Shown here in pieces: positions 46,041 to 55,580 of a stretch of DNA of 64,000 nt; position 1 is the stretch's first letter; every line of letters begins with the position of its first letter. The notes beneath the pieces were generated by a model. The model ran no database searches, was not told where the DNA came from, and saw nothing but the letters and a program-made list of their open reading frames with translations. Location of the stretch: NCBI GenBank assembly GCA_030685065.1, contig JAUXQH010000145.1, positions 62,001 to 126,000 on the forward strand, in the 5' to 3' direction. The position numbers were made by a program, and so were the translations under genes. The DNA comes from Pseudomonadota bacterium. GTDB lineage: Bacteria > Myxococcota_A > UBA796 > SXON01.

Positions 46041-48017
46041 TCACCGCACGAGACGCCGCCGCCGCGCGAGCGAACCCAGGGTCAACAGCCCGAGAAGGGC
46101 GAGGGATCCGGGCTTCGGGCCCGTGGCGCACCCGCACAGAGTGCTGCTGCGCTTCACGGCATCCTCGTCACAATCCTCGTTGAGGAGCTCGTCGCAATCG
46201 TTGTCGACGTTGTCGTCGCAGAGCTCGGCCGCTCCCGGGTAGACCGTGCTGCGGCCGTCGTCGCAGTCGGCGCCTCCCGAGGTGGGGGAGGCGTGCCCGT
46301 CGCGATCGGCGTCGTAGTTGTCCGTGCCGTTGCAGTCCTGGTCGATGAAGTCGTCGGGGATGTCGACCGTGCCGACGAGCAGGGTGGGGTCGGCGTCGTT
46401 GCAGTCGCCCTGCTCCGGGGTCTGGCCATCGCCGTCACCGTCCACGCGCAGATCGTCGTCGTCCGCGAGGCCGTCACAGTCGTCGTCCACGCCGTTCGTC
46501 GGGTCCGCGGCGCTCGCGTGCACGAGCGGATTCGTGTCGTCGCAGTCATCCACCGAATCGAAGTGATCATCTCCGTCGAGGTCCACCCCGACGGCGTCGT
46601 CGGCCAGGCCGTCGCAATCGTTGTCGATGCCGTCTTCCTGCCCGATGTCGTACGCCCCCGGGACCCGGTCGGTGCGCGTGTCGTCGCAGTCGCCTTCCAG
46701 CTCCGTGTACCCGTCGCCGTCGTCATCGCCGGCCGCCGTGCCCTCGTCGCTGAGGCCGTCGCAGTCGTTGTCGGCGCTGTCCATGATCTCGGGCGCGCCG
46801 GGGTGGGTCGCGATGTTGTGCTCATCGCAGTCCGCGGCGGCCGGATAGCCGTCGCCATCGAGGTCGAAGTCCGCCGGGAGGTCGGTGTCCCCGGTGTCGT
46901 CGATCACGTCGGTGTCCGCCGTGTCGTCGGGGCCCCCGGTGTCCACCGGGATGTCCTCATCCACGATCCCGTCGCAATCGTTGTCCTTGTCGTCTTCGCG
47001 CTCGGTCGCGAACACGAAGGTGTTGGCGTCGTGATCGTCACAGTCGAACACGACGGGGAAGCCGTCCGCGTCCCGGTCGCTCCAGCTCGCCTCGCTGCCG
47101 CCGAACGCGCCCAGGTCGGTGACCGAGCCGTCGGGATCGGTGCCGCCCGTGCCGGCGTTCCGCATCGGTGACGTGGGGGTCGGGCGCAGATCGATCTGCT
47201 CGAACGGAAGCGTGGTGCTCCAGTTCGCGAACCGGGGATCGGCCACCGTGACCGCGGAGAGCGGCGTGCCCGTGCAGTTCGACGTGTCTTCCGTGTTGAA
47301 CGCGATTCCGTTCGGGAAGGTGAGCGCGTACCCACTGAAGCAACGGAGGGCGACGGGGTTGTCACGGAACGCCGAGTTGGTGACCGTCGACCCGAACAGC
47401 GCGCCGGTCGCGCTCGTGGTGGTGCCGACCGCGACGAGATTCGCGGCGTCCGAGGGCTCGGTCTCGAAGACGAACCCCCACGCGCCGCCGATGGCGACAC
47501 AATTGCGAAGGGTCGACGAGGACTTGATCGCGAACCCGTAGTTGGTCGGGTGGTAGCTCACCGAGCGTTGAAGGGTGGGCTCCCCGCCGGTGACGATGAA
47601 CGCGGTGAGGCCGGCGTTCCACACGCCGACCTCCTCGACCAGGGGCGTCCCGCCGGAGACGAGGACGCCGTAGGTGGCCGGGTCCTTGATGTAGAGCTCG
47701 CGGAGGGTCGGGGCGCCGCCCGCGATGAGCACCGCGGTCGCTGGCGCGGGCGAGATGGTGAAGCCCTCGAGCGTGCCAGCGTCGAGCCGGATGCTGGCGG
47801 TGGGCGACAGGACGGTGACCGCCGGGCCGTCCGCGGAGACGACCGTGAGGTTGCGACCCCGCAGATCGAGGTCTTCGGCGTAGGTGCCTGCCTCCACTCG
47901 GATCGTGTCGCCCCCGGTCGAGGCGGTGACAGCGGCGTTGATGGTCGCGTAGGCCGCGGTAGGCCCCACATCGAGGGTGGCCGCACGGGCGGTGGAGACG
48001 AGGAGCAGCAGGGTCAT
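46041..48017 (-). CDS. Beta-helix protein with MopE repeats and MYXO-CTERM tail
   Basis: About 658 residues from the ATG at 48017 (a GTG at 48053 is an alternative). Signal peptide TLLLLVSTARAA, then a right-handed beta-helix (about 20-300, e.g. GNLTVV-like ladder TPLVEEVGVWNAGLTAFIV), then many Asp-rich MopE loops (DADGFPVVFDCDDHDANTF style). The end CGCATGPKPGSLALLGLLTL followed by RRRR is a textbook MYXO-CTERM tail. Beta-helix plus calcium loops point to a secreted surface or adhesive protein. Confidence 0.85.
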   Translation of the reverse strand: MTLLLLVSTARAATLDVGPTAAYATINAAVTASTGGDTIRVEAGTYAEDLDLRGRNLTVVSADGPAVTVLSPTASIRLDAGTLEGFTISPAPATAVLIAGGAPTLRELYIKDPATYGVLVSGGTPLVEEVGVWNAGLTAFIVTGGEPTLQRSVSYHPTNYGFAIKSSSTLRNCVAIGGAWGFVFETEPSDAANLVAVGTTTSATGALFGSTVTNSAFRDNPVALRCFSGYALTFPNGIAFNTEDTSNCTGTPLSAVTVADPRFANWSTTLPFEQIDLRPTPTSPMRNAGTGGTDPDGSVTDLGAFGGSEASWSDRDADGFPVVFDCDDHDANTFVFATEREDDKDNDCDGIVDEDIPVDTGGPDDTADTDVIDDTGDTDLPADFDLDGDGYPAAADCDEHNIATHPGAPEIMDSADNDCDGLSDEGTAAGDDDGDGYTELEGDCDDTRTDRVPGAYDIGQEDGIDNDCDGLADDAVGVDLDGDDHFDSVDDCDDTNPLVHASAADPTNGVDDDCDGLADDDDLRVDGDGDGQTPEQGDCNDADPTLLVGTVDIPDDFIDQDCNGTDNYDADRDGHASPTSGGADCDDGRSTVYPGAAELCDDNVDNDCDELLNEDCDEDAVKRSSTLCGCATGPKPGSLALLGLLTLGSLARRRRLVR

Positions 48018-48132
48018 GGCTACATCGTAGCGAAACGCGCGTTGGAAAGACACGCCCGCGGGGGGCGAGGTTGACGGCTACTCCGCGGTACGGTAACGGC
48101 ACTCCCTCGCGGAGCGGGCCCTGTACGCGCGG

Positions 48133-49533
48133 ATGAACCTCGGCCGTCTGTGGCTTCCCGCCGTGGTGCTCGCCGCCCAACTGGGGCTGCTTGCGCTGTT
48201 CGTGGTGGACTGGCGGCTCCCCGTCGTCCTGACCGCGGGGTTCCTCATCGGGGCGATCCTGCTCGACCGGCCCGTCTGGGCGGTAGGGGGCATGCTCGCC
48301 GCCCGCCTGCTCTCCACGGGGACCACGTCCTTCTTCACCATCGGCAAGATCAGCATCGGCCTGTTCGAGCCGGTGCTGCTCGTCGCCCTGATCGCCCTGG
48401 GCCTCCGCGCGGTGTTCGCCGGGATGACCTTGTGGCGGCCGTGGCCCTGGCAGCCCGTGTTCCTCGCCATCATGGGCTGGAACGTGGTCGGGCTCGCGTG
48501 GTGCACCAAGATGTCGGACGGCGCCAAGGAGATCGTGACTCTCGGGGTGATCCTGGCGACATCATCCGTGATCCTCGCGTTCCTCCGCACCTGGGACGAC
48601 GTGAAGATGGCGGTGTGGGCCTGGATCGGCGCCTGTGTCGGGATCGGCGTCCTGGCCCTCTTCGGGGACGCCTTCGGGCTCACCGACTACGGCAGCCAGT
48701 GGCAGGCGTCGTCCTCCGGCGGCCGTGAGACAGGCCTCGGCCAGCAGCCCAATTGGTTCGCGATGAACCTCATGTTCGTCGTCCACACGTGCGCCGCCTT
48801 CGCGCTCGTGCAGAAGCGGGCGGTCTTGCGGTGGGGCCTCCTGCTGGCCACCCTGTTCATCTTCTTCTCCATGATGACGAGCGGGTCGCGCGGGGGAGCC
48901 TACTCCATCGTGATCGGTGGGATGCTCGTCGCGCTCGGACAGCCGCTGTTCCGAAAGTGGTTCATGCGCTTTGCCGTGGTGGGCACCCTCTTTTTCGGCC
49001 TGGCAGCGGCGGGTGATCTCGGGGACATCGGCAAGGGCCTCAACCGCATCTCGAGCAACGTCGACGTGCTGTTCACGCGGGACATCCGCGGCCTGAATTG
49101 GGCGGCGTGTATCGGCATGTTCCGTGACAGCAACATGCTCGGCATCGGTCCCGGCGGCTACATCGACAACCTCCAGAAGTACAGCGATTGGTTGTACCAC
49201 TCGGTCTATCGCTACCCGCACGGGATCATGTGGGGCCAGATTGCCCACGGAGGCCTCGTCGGCGTGGGCCTCCTCGTCGCGCTGGTCGTCGTGATCACGC
49301 GCATGGCCGCGCACACGATCCGGGACACGAGGGGTACGGAGGCGGAGGTGCTGGCTTGGGCGATGCCGGCCAGCATGGCGGGCTATTTCGCTTGGAGCTT
49401 CGTCGAATTCAGCCTGGACGAGAAGCCGTTCTGGGAGTGGCTCGCCGTCTACACGGCGCTGCACCTCGTCGCGAAGCGCGCCCGCGAGCCCGGCGGCACC
49501 CCCATCCCCAAATGGACGTTCTCCCTCAAATGA
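48133..49533 (+). CDS. O-antigen ligase/polymerase-like membrane protein
   Basis: 466 residues with about 12 membrane segments. SSSGGRETGLGQQPNWFAMN and the later GIGPGGYIDNLQ match the Wzy/WaaL (PF04932) family. The last gene of the pair with the 49530 ORF. It is the second ligase/polymerase homologue in the window after that at 6423. No transferase neighbours surround it here, so its substrate is unknown. Confidence 0.85.
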   Translation: MNLGRLWLPAVVLAAQLGLLALFVVDWRLPVVLTAGFLIGAILLDRPVWAVGGMLAARLLSTGTTSFFTIGKISIGLFEPVLLVALIALGLRAVFAGMTLWRPWPWQPVFLAIMGWNVVGLAWCTKMSDGAKEIVTLGVILATSSVILAFLRTWDDVKMAVWAWIGACVGIGVLALFGDAFGLTDYGSQWQASSSGGRETGLGQQPNWFAMNLMFVVHTCAAFALVQKRAVLRWGLLLATLFIFFSMMTSGSRGGAYSIVIGGMLVALGQPLFRKWFMRFAVVGTLFFGLAAAGDLGDIGKGLNRISSNVDVLFTRDIRGLNWAACIGMFRDSNMLGIGPGGYIDNLQKYSDWLYHSVYRYPHGIMWGQIAHGGLVGVGLLVALVVVITRMAAHTIRDTRGTEAEVLAWAMPASMAGYFAWSFVEFSLDEKPFWEWLAVYTALHLVAKRAREPGGTPIPKWTFSLK

Positions 49534-50324
49534 CCGACGCATTCCTCCCGGTGGACGCCGTCCTCTGGTCCGTGGCGGCCGGCCTGCTCGCGCTGGCCCT
49601 CTGGCTGAGCCGAGGGGGCGGCCCGGGCTGGGATCCGGCCTCGTTCTTCGGCGCGACGCTCTCCGCGCTGTTCGGTCCCGGCAAGCTCCCCCTGACCGGG
49701 GGGCCGGTGCCCAAGGAGGGCTTCGAGGGCACCCCGGACGAGCTCGCGGCGGTCGACGATCCGCAGACCCGGCTCGGCCCAGGGTGCGGCTGGAAGGAGA
49801 TCGCGGCCTGGGCGGAGCCGGTCCCGGCGACCGTCTCCCGCCGGTTGGAGGGGGTCCGGCTCGTGTGGTTCGAGGCGCCGCCCGTGCACATCGAGGGGAT
49901 GGAGCCCGTCGTGCTCGACAGCGTCGACATGGCGGCCCTCCTGCCCCTCCTCGGGCGCCCGGACCTGCGCCTGGTCGTCGCCGCCCACCAGCGCGCCGAC
50001 GCCGTGCTCCGCCTCCTCCACGACGCCCCGGGCGTGCGCGATCGGCTGCGCGCCGTGCTCCTCGTGGCGCCCACCCTCGACGCTTCCTGGCTGGCCCAGC
50101 ACTTCACCCATCTCGCCTACGACGTGGAGGTCGCGCGGGAGGTCCCGTTCTTCACCTTGCGTGCGGGGGAGGGGGCCGAGGGCCAACGCCTCCCGGACCC
50201 GCCGACGCCGCCGACCGGTCGGCGCGCCGTGGCGGTGGCCGACCTCGGGGTGCTCCCAGCCGACCTGCTCCGCGATCCGAGAGTGGGGCGCGCGCTCTTG
50301 GTGCTGTGCGCCGCGTTGGGCTAG
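49530..50324 (+). CDS. Membrane-anchored protein of unknown function
   Basis: 264 residues; the ATG overlaps the ligase stop (ATGA), so the two are coupled. An N-terminal membrane segment (AVLWSVAAGLLALALWL) is followed by a globular domain with an alternating hydrophobic pattern (VVLDSVDMAALLPLLG, LRLVVAAHQRADAVLRLL), perhaps a Rossmann-like fold. I do not recognise a family. It may assist the ligase. Confidence 0.7.
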   Translation: MTDAFLPVDAVLWSVAAGLLALALWLSRGGGPGWDPASFFGATLSALFGPGKLPLTGGPVPKEGFEGTPDELAAVDDPQTRLGPGCGWKEIAAWAEPVPATVSRRLEGVRLVWFEAPPVHIEGMEPVVLDSVDMAALLPLLGRPDLRLVVAAHQRADAVLRLLHDAPGVRDRLRAVLLVAPTLDASWLAQHFTHLAYDVEVAREVPFFTLRAGEGAEGQRLPDPPTPPTGRRAVAVADLGVLPADLLRDPRVGRALLVLCAALG

Positions 50325-50354
50325 TGCTACCATCTCGTCGCCCTGGTGACCGAC

Positions 50355-51125
50355 ATGCGTAGTGGCTTCCTCTTCGTCTCCCTGCTCTCTCTCTCCGCCT
50401 GTACCGGCGGCTCCGGCGGCACGGACACCGATCGCCCCCCCAAGGACGCGGTCGACACGGACGACACGGACACGACGCCCGACCGGGAGATCACCATCAC
50501 CATCGCGGCGCCCGCGGCGGGCCGTGAGTTCGACTCCGACCAGGCCGTGCCGCTCGAGGTCACCGCGAAGAACGGCTCGCGGTCGACCGACATCGACAGC
50601 GCCACCTGGACCATCGGCGGCTGGACCGGCGAGGGCGTCAGCACGCAGGCCACCGGGCTCCCTTCGGGCGCGCACACGGTCTCGGTCGAGGCGGTGATCG
50701 ACGGCGACACCTACACCGAGTCGGTCGACATCACGGTCCTCGAACCCGCGGTCACGGTGTGGGCCTACGCTGGCGTGCTCGAGGCGGACGTGATCGTCTC
50801 GACGCAGGACTTCGGGGACTTCGACGATCATTGCTCCACCTCCGTGAGCATCGCGCTCGACTCGGGCGTCCTCACGGGGTCCGGCACCTGCGCCGTTTTC
50901 GACGACTTCGACTTCGACCCCATCAACTTCGTGATGGAGGGCAACGTGCGCAGCGGCGCGGTCACCGGCGCCCTGGTGATGACGTTCGACGGCACGGAGG
51001 CGCGCACGCCCTTCGACGGTACCGGTACGGCCGGCGCGGCGCTCACGGCCACCTTCGACAGCACCCATCGGGACTCCGGGAACTCCGTCCGCATCGTGGG
51101 AAGCTGGTCGGCGACGCCCCAGTAG
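50355..51125 (+). CDS. Asp/Thr-rich lipoprotein
   Basis: 256 residues from ATG 50355 (GTG 50346 possible). Lipobox LLSLSAC|T. An Asp/Thr-rich linker (DTDDTDTTPD) precedes an Ig-like beta domain (about 50-130) and an unknown C-terminal domain. Typical myxobacterial secreted lipoprotein; no function suggested. Confidence 0.75.
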   Translation: MRSGFLFVSLLSLSACTGGSGGTDTDRPPKDAVDTDDTDTTPDREITITIAAPAAGREFDSDQAVPLEVTAKNGSRSTDIDSATWTIGGWTGEGVSTQATGLPSGAHTVSVEAVIDGDTYTESVDITVLEPAVTVWAYAGVLEADVIVSTQDFGDFDDHCSTSVSIALDSGVLTGSGTCAVFDDFDFDPINFVMEGNVRSGAVTGALVMTFDGTEARTPFDGTGTAGAALTATFDSTHRDSGNSVRIVGSWSATPQ

Positions 51126-51139
51126 GCCATAGGGGCGGC

Positions 51140-51919
51140 ATGCACCCTTTCCAACGCACCGAGCTGCTCCTCGGAACGCCCGCCTGGAACCGCCTCGGCG
51201 CGGCACGCATGATGGTCGTCGGCCTCGGGGGGGTCGGCAGCTACGCCGCGGAGGCGCTCGTGCGCGCCGGGGTCGGGCACATCACGCTGGTCGACTTCGA
51301 CAAGGTCTGCCTGACCAACCTGAACCGCCAGCTCCACGCCACGCGCCGCACGGTGGGGGCGGCGAAGGTCGGGATCATGGCGGAGCGCTGCCGCTCCATC
51401 AACCCAAAGGCCACCATCGTCGCGGAGCAGGTGTTCTACGAGGCCGGCACCTCCGAGCGGCTCCTGGCCCCGGGCTACGACTACGTGCTCGACGCCATCG
51501 ACAACATCACCGCCAAGCTCCACCTCCTCGAGGCCTGCGTGGCGCGCCAGCAGCCGGTGATCGCCTGCATGGGCGCGGGCGGCCGGACGGACCCGACGCG
51601 CATCCGGGTCACCGATCTCGCCAAGACCCACAAGGACCCCATGGCGAAGGTCATCCGCAAGGAGCTCCGCGCGCGCGGGATCACGACCGGGATCGAGGCG
51701 GTGTGGACGGATGAAGAGCCGAACGTGCTCGACGCCGACGTGGCCGACGCCTTCCACTGCATCTGTCCCGACGAGAACGATCACCACAGCTGCGACAAGC
51801 GCAACGTCGTACAGGGCACGGTGTCGTGGGTGCCGTCGATGTTCGGGCTGATGATGGCCGGGACCGCGGTGAATCGCCTCCTCGGCCGCCCGGTCCAGTC
51901 CGCCGACCGCGGCGAGTAA
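51140..51919 (+). CDS. tcdA: TcdA-type tRNA threonylcarbamoyladenosine dehydratase
   Basis: 259 residues, the usual size. Adenylation core: VVGLGGVGSYAAEALVRAG (nucleotide loop), VDFDKVCLTNLNRQ, and DAIDNITAK. The E1-like ThiF/TcdA family; the TcdA branch (formerly CsdL/YgdL) converts t6A37 in tRNA to its cyclic form using ATP. Cysteines near the C-terminus (CICPDEN) fit. It starts 14 bases after the preceding lipoprotein stop, an unrelated housekeeping gene. Confidence 0.9.
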   Translation: MHPFQRTELLLGTPAWNRLGAARMMVVGLGGVGSYAAEALVRAGVGHITLVDFDKVCLTNLNRQLHATRRTVGAAKVGIMAERCRSINPKATIVAEQVFYEAGTSERLLAPGYDYVLDAIDNITAKLHLLEACVARQQPVIACMGAGGRTDPTRIRVTDLAKTHKDPMAKVIRKELRARGITTGIEAVWTDEEPNVLDADVADAFHCICPDENDHHSCDKRNVVQGTVSWVPSMFGLMMAGTAVNRLLGRPVQSADRGE

Positions 51920-51922
51920 CCG

Positions 51923-52444
51923 ATGCCCGTCTGGGTCGACCTCGGCGCCGCGTGGCTGCGCATCGGCCTCTTCGGCTTCGGCGGCGGCCCGTCGGTCATT
52001 CCGCTGATCCGGCACGAGTGCGTGGAGCGCTACGGCTGGATGACCGACGCCGAGCTGCTCGACGCGCTCGCCTTCGGCAACGCGCTCCCGGGCCCCATCG
52101 CCGTGAAGCTCGCCGCGCACGTCGGGATGCACGCGGGCGGGGCCGTCGGTTGTGCTGTCGCGTTGGCCGCGCTGAACATTCCGAGCATCGCGATGATGCT
52201 CGCCCTCGCGGCGCTCTACAGCCGCTACCGGGATGCGCCGGGCGTGGCGGGGGCGATGGCCGGCGTGCGCCCTGCCGTCGTGGGCCTCCTCGCCTACACC
52301 GCGTGGAGCCTCGCTCCCGACGGAGTGCGGAACACCAGCGGCGGCCTCCTGGCCGGGGCGGCGTTCGCCGCGCTGCTGTTCAAGGTGCACCCCGCGGTGG
52401 TGATGGCGGCGGCGATGGGGATCGGCGCCCTGTTCCTCCGCTAG
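51923..52444 (+). CDS. Single-domain ChrA chromate transporter
   Basis: 173 residues, matching the short (half-size) ChrA family. GLFGFGGGPSVIPLI and LAFGNALPGPIAVKLA are the characteristic conserved motifs. About six membrane segments. Short-chain ChrA proteins often occur as pairs; no second copy is visible beside it. Likely exports chromate, possibly others. It starts four bases after the tcdA stop and is probably co-transcribed. Confidence 0.88.
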   Translation: MPVWVDLGAAWLRIGLFGFGGGPSVIPLIRHECVERYGWMTDAELLDALAFGNALPGPIAVKLAAHVGMHAGGAVGCAVALAALNIPSIAMMLALAALYSRYRDAPGVAGAMAGVRPAVVGLLAYTAWSLAPDGVRNTSGGLLAGAAFAALLFKVHPAVVMAAAMGIGALFLR

Positions 52445-52449
52445 CTCCT

Positions 52450-53229
52450 TCAGCTCCCGGTGGACGCGTAGCGGACCAGCCCGAAGCGGAACGCGCCGTA
52501 CCCGAGGGCCAGGGCCGCGAGCCCGACGAGGGGCTGGGCGAGCGCATAGACGTGCCACTCCGGGCGATCCATAAGGAAGGAGGCCGGATAGAAGCCCGCG
52601 AAGCCGAGGGGGAGGGCCCAGGTGAGGAGCAGGCGAACCGGCGACGAGAACAGATCGATCGGGTAGCGCGCGAAGGTCGAGAGCTGGAACACGAGCCCGA
52701 CGGCCGTGCCGCGGTGGTGCAGGTGGAAGCCGGCGGACGACACGATCGTGAGGAGCCCCCCGAGGACGCAGGCGCCGCCGAGCAGGAGCACGGGGAGCAT
52801 CACCCAGTGCCAGGCGGGCACCGCCCCCAGCCCCGGCGCCGCCACGATCATGACGGCGCCGCCGAGCAGCGCGATCGGCAGGTCCTCGAGCGAGACGTTG
52901 TCCAGCAACACGTGGACGTAAGGATCGACCGGACGCAAGAGCACACGATCGAGCTCGCCGCCGACGATGTAGCGCTGGTTGAGCACCCAGAGGCCCTGGA
53001 AGATCACGAAGAACAGCCCGACCACGCACTCGGCGAAGCCCCAGCAGAACAGCACTTCGGAGGGGGAGTAGGCGCCGAGGCCCTGAACGTGGAGGAAGAG
53101 CGTGTCGAGGAACACGAGGCCGACACCCGCGAGGAGCACGTCGCCCAGGGCGTTCACGGCGAAGTCGAAGCGGTAGGCGAGGCGCACCTTGAGCCGCTGC
53201 GCGAGGAACTTGCGGAGGAGGTGGGTCAT
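52450..53229 (-). CDS. ABC-2 family permease (second subunit)
   Basis: 259 residues with about six membrane segments. The upstream open frame is shadow sequence; the ATG at 53229 overlaps the next gene's stop (ATGA). A large extramembrane region follows the second segment. ABC-2 permease of the two-permease exporter class (DUF990-like), found with an adjacent permease and ATPase. Substrate unknown. Confidence 0.85.
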   Translation of the reverse strand: MTHLLRKFLAQRLKVRLAYRFDFAVNALGDVLLAGVGLVFLDTLFLHVQGLGAYSPSEVLFCWGFAECVVGLFFVIFQGLWVLNQRYIVGGELDRVLLRPVDPYVHVLLDNVSLEDLPIALLGGAVMIVAAPGLGAVPAWHWVMLPVLLLGGACVLGGLLTIVSSAGFHLHHRGTAVGLVFQLSTFARYPIDLFSSPVRLLLTWALPLGFAGFYPASFLMDRPEWHVYALAQPLVGLAALALGYGAFRFGLVRYASTGS

Positions 53230-54011
53230 CCCCCTTGTACCGTCAGGGTCCGCGCCGCCGCGCGCCACGCGAGGACGCCGAGGACCGCGAGCCCGCCGGC
53301 CCACGCGGCCTGCTGGAGCAGCAGCGGGCCCACCGACACGCCGCGCTCGAGAAAGATGGTCGCCGGGGTGTGGGCCATGGCCCGGAAGGGGAGGGCGTAC
53401 ACGAACGGCCGGAGCGCGGGCCCGAACAGCTCGAGCGGGATGAGCGCCCCCGAGAACACCGACACGAGCGTGCCCTTCAGGTGGGTGAGCCCGGAGATGT
53501 TCTGCATCGGCAGGGCGGCGACGCCGACGAGGAACGAGAGCCCGTAGTTGGTGGCGTGGCCGAGGACCAGGGAGACCAGAAAGAGGAGCCAGGTGGACGC
53601 GCGGGCCGGGAACGGCACGTCGAACACGAGGAGGAACACGACCAGGAGCGGAAGGCTCTGGACCAGCAGCGTCGCGAGCGCACGGCCGAGATCCCGGGCG
53701 TACCAGAAGCGTTGCAGGCTCATCGGGCGCAGCAGATCCGCGCCGATCTGCCCATCGCGGAAGCGGCGGCCGATGTCCTCGTTGACGCGCGTCGCGACGA
53801 ACGAGACCGCCACCCATGCCACGAGCACGTATGCGCGCAGGTCCGCAGCGGGGATGCCGGCGACGGTGTCCTTGCCCCGGGTCGCGACGGCCCACAACGA
53901 GCCGTTCAGCGCCGCGACGATGCTGATGGAGACGAGCTGGATCGCCACCTCGGCGCGGTAGGCGAACACGTGCGTGAACCCGATTCGCCAGGCGGCGCCG
54001 AAGGCCTTCAT
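53226..54011 (-). CDS. ABC-2 family permease (first subunit)
   Basis: 261 residues, about six membrane segments, with the arrangement of the ABC-2/DUF990 class. It overlaps both neighbours by four bases, giving a compact three-gene exporter with the ATPase at 54008. No substrate can be inferred. Confidence 0.85.
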   Translation of the reverse strand: MKAFGAAWRIGFTHVFAYRAEVAIQLVSISIVAALNGSLWAVATRGKDTVAGIPAADLRAYVLVAWVAVSFVATRVNEDIGRRFRDGQIGADLLRPMSLQRFWYARDLGRALATLLVQSLPLLVVFLLVFDVPFPARASTWLLFLVSLVLGHATNYGLSFLVGVAALPMQNISGLTHLKGTLVSVFSGALIPLELFGPALRPFVYALPFRAMAHTPATIFLERGVSVGPLLLQQAAWAGGLAVLGVLAWRAAARTLTVQGG

Positions 54012-54988
54012 CGGGCCTCGTAGAAGGCGGCCACGAGCTCCTCGAGCGAGGGATCGACCAGGCGGAGGTCGACCACGTCGGCGCGGTCGAGCACGCCCCG
54101 GATGAGCTCCGGGGCGGACGCGCCGGCCGCGAGGGGAAGGTGGAAGGTGTCGGGGCCGGCCCGGGTCGCGGCGAGGCCGAGGAACAGCGCGGCGGCCTCG
54201 CCGTCGGAGGCCGGGGCGCGGAGCTGCACGTGGAGCGCGCGGCGCCCGCCGAGGCGCGCGGTGAGGGCGTCGATCGCACCGTCATGGAGCAGCTTCCCGT
54301 CCGCGAGCAGCAGCACGCGCGGACAGAGGGCGCTCACGTCGGCCAGGTCGTGGGTCGTGAGCAGGAGGGTGGTGCGCCCCGTGTCGCGGAGCTCGGCGAG
54401 AAAGGCGCGCAGCCGGAGCTTGACGGCCACGTCGAGGCCGATGGTGGGCTCGTCCAGGAGCAGGTACCGCGGGTCGTGGAGCAGGGCGGCGGCGAGCTCG
54501 CAGCGCATCCGTTCGCCGAGGGAGAGCTGACGGACGGGGGTGCGGAGGAGGGGCCCGATGCCGAGCACGTCGTCGAAGTGGGCGAGCCGCGCGCGGTAGG
54601 TGGCGGCGGGCACCTCGAACATGGCGGCGAGGAGGTCGAAGGCCTCGATGACGGCGAGGTCCCACCAGAGCTGCGTGCGCTGGCCGAACACGACGCCGAG
54701 CTGGCGCACGTGTCGGGCGCGATCGTTCCAGGGGTCGAGCCCGGCGGCGCGCACGCTGCCCGAGGTGGGCTTGAGGATGCCGGTGAGCATCTTGACCGTC
54801 GTGCTCTTCCCGGCGCCGTTGGGGCCGATGAGGGCGACGGTCTCGCCGGCCTCGATGCGGAAGTCGACCCCGGCGACCGCTGTGCGCTCCTGATGGTCCG
54901 TGCGGAACAGATCGCGCAACGAGCCCGTGAGGCCGCGGCTGCGATCGAGCACGCGGAACGTGCGGGTGAGACCCTGGGCGAGGAGCAC
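54008..54988 (-). CDS. ABC exporter ATP-binding protein
   Basis: 326 residues. Walker A GPNGAGKSTT, signature LSLGERMR, Walker B LLLDEPTIGLD and switch TTHDLADV are complete. A C-terminal extension (about 240-326) is characteristic of this exporter class. It heads the three-gene minus-strand operon and is transcribed toward 52450. Upstream lies the RNase P RNA 3' end, 58 bases away. Confidence 0.92.
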   Translation of the reverse strand: MLLAQGLTRTFRVLDRSRGLTGSLRDLFRTDHQERTAVAGVDFRIEAGETVALIGPNGAGKSTTVKMLTGILKPTSGSVRAAGLDPWNDRARHVRQLGVVFGQRTQLWWDLAVIEAFDLLAAMFEVPAATYRARLAHFDDVLGIGPLLRTPVRQLSLGERMRCELAAALLHDPRYLLLDEPTIGLDVAVKLRLRAFLAELRDTGRTTLLLTTHDLADVSALCPRVLLLADGKLLHDGAIDALTARLGGRRALHVQLRAPASDGEAAALFLGLAATRAGPDTFHLPLAAGASAPELIRGVLDRADVVDLRLVDPSLEELVAAFYEAR

Positions 54989-55046
54989 GGAGTGGGGCTA
55001 ACCTCGCGGTGGGGGCCGCACCCGAGCGGGGGGGGTGAGGTGGGGC

Positions 55047-55523
55047 GAAGGGGCCCGTAAGCGGAGTTCTGTTCCCTGGCGGAGTCGCCCCCGCCGGGGT
55101 GGAGACCATTCCTCTACGTCGGCCGTTACCGGACGACTTCAGCAACCAACCCGGGCCTCAAACGGACGAGCAGTCCTGGCCCTCTTTGGTCTTGCTCCGG
55201 AGGGGGTTTACCTGGCCGATCCCGTTACCGGGACCGCCGGTGCGCTCTTACCGCACCCTTTCAATCTCACCGGGATCTTTCGACCTCCCTACCTCGCCGG
55301 CCCGCGACCACGGGGGATGGGACCGGCAAGTTTGGCGGCGCGGCCATGGTTTGCACCGTGGTCGCGTCCGGGCGTTCTTCTCTCTGTTGCGCTTTCCTCC
55401 AGCTTGCGCTGACCGGGCGTTACCCGGCCCCCTGCTCTGTGGAGCTCCGACTTTCCTCCCGTGTCCGACACGCCCCGAGTTTCCCCTGGGCGCGCGGCCA
55501 CCGGCGGCCTCCTGGGCCCCTTC
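55047..55523 (-). ncRNA. rnpB: RNase P RNA (rnpB)
   Basis: On the minus strand the sequence shows the hallmark GAGGAAAGTC block, the AGGGGGCCGGGTAACGCCC block, GCAACAGAGAG and GAAAGGGTGCGGTAAGAGCG conserved blocks, and the terminal AACAGAACTCCGCTTA. The two ends close a perfect 10-bp P1 helix (GAAGGGGCCC/GGGCCCCTTC). About 477 bases, which is longer than the ~380 of E. coli because of expanded peripheral helices. Type A architecture. Exact 5' end is inferred from P1. Confidence 0.96.
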
Positions 55524-55580
55524 GACCCGCACGCGGTCTAATCCCCGGACGCGCGGTCGGCCACGGCGGCGGGCGACTGG

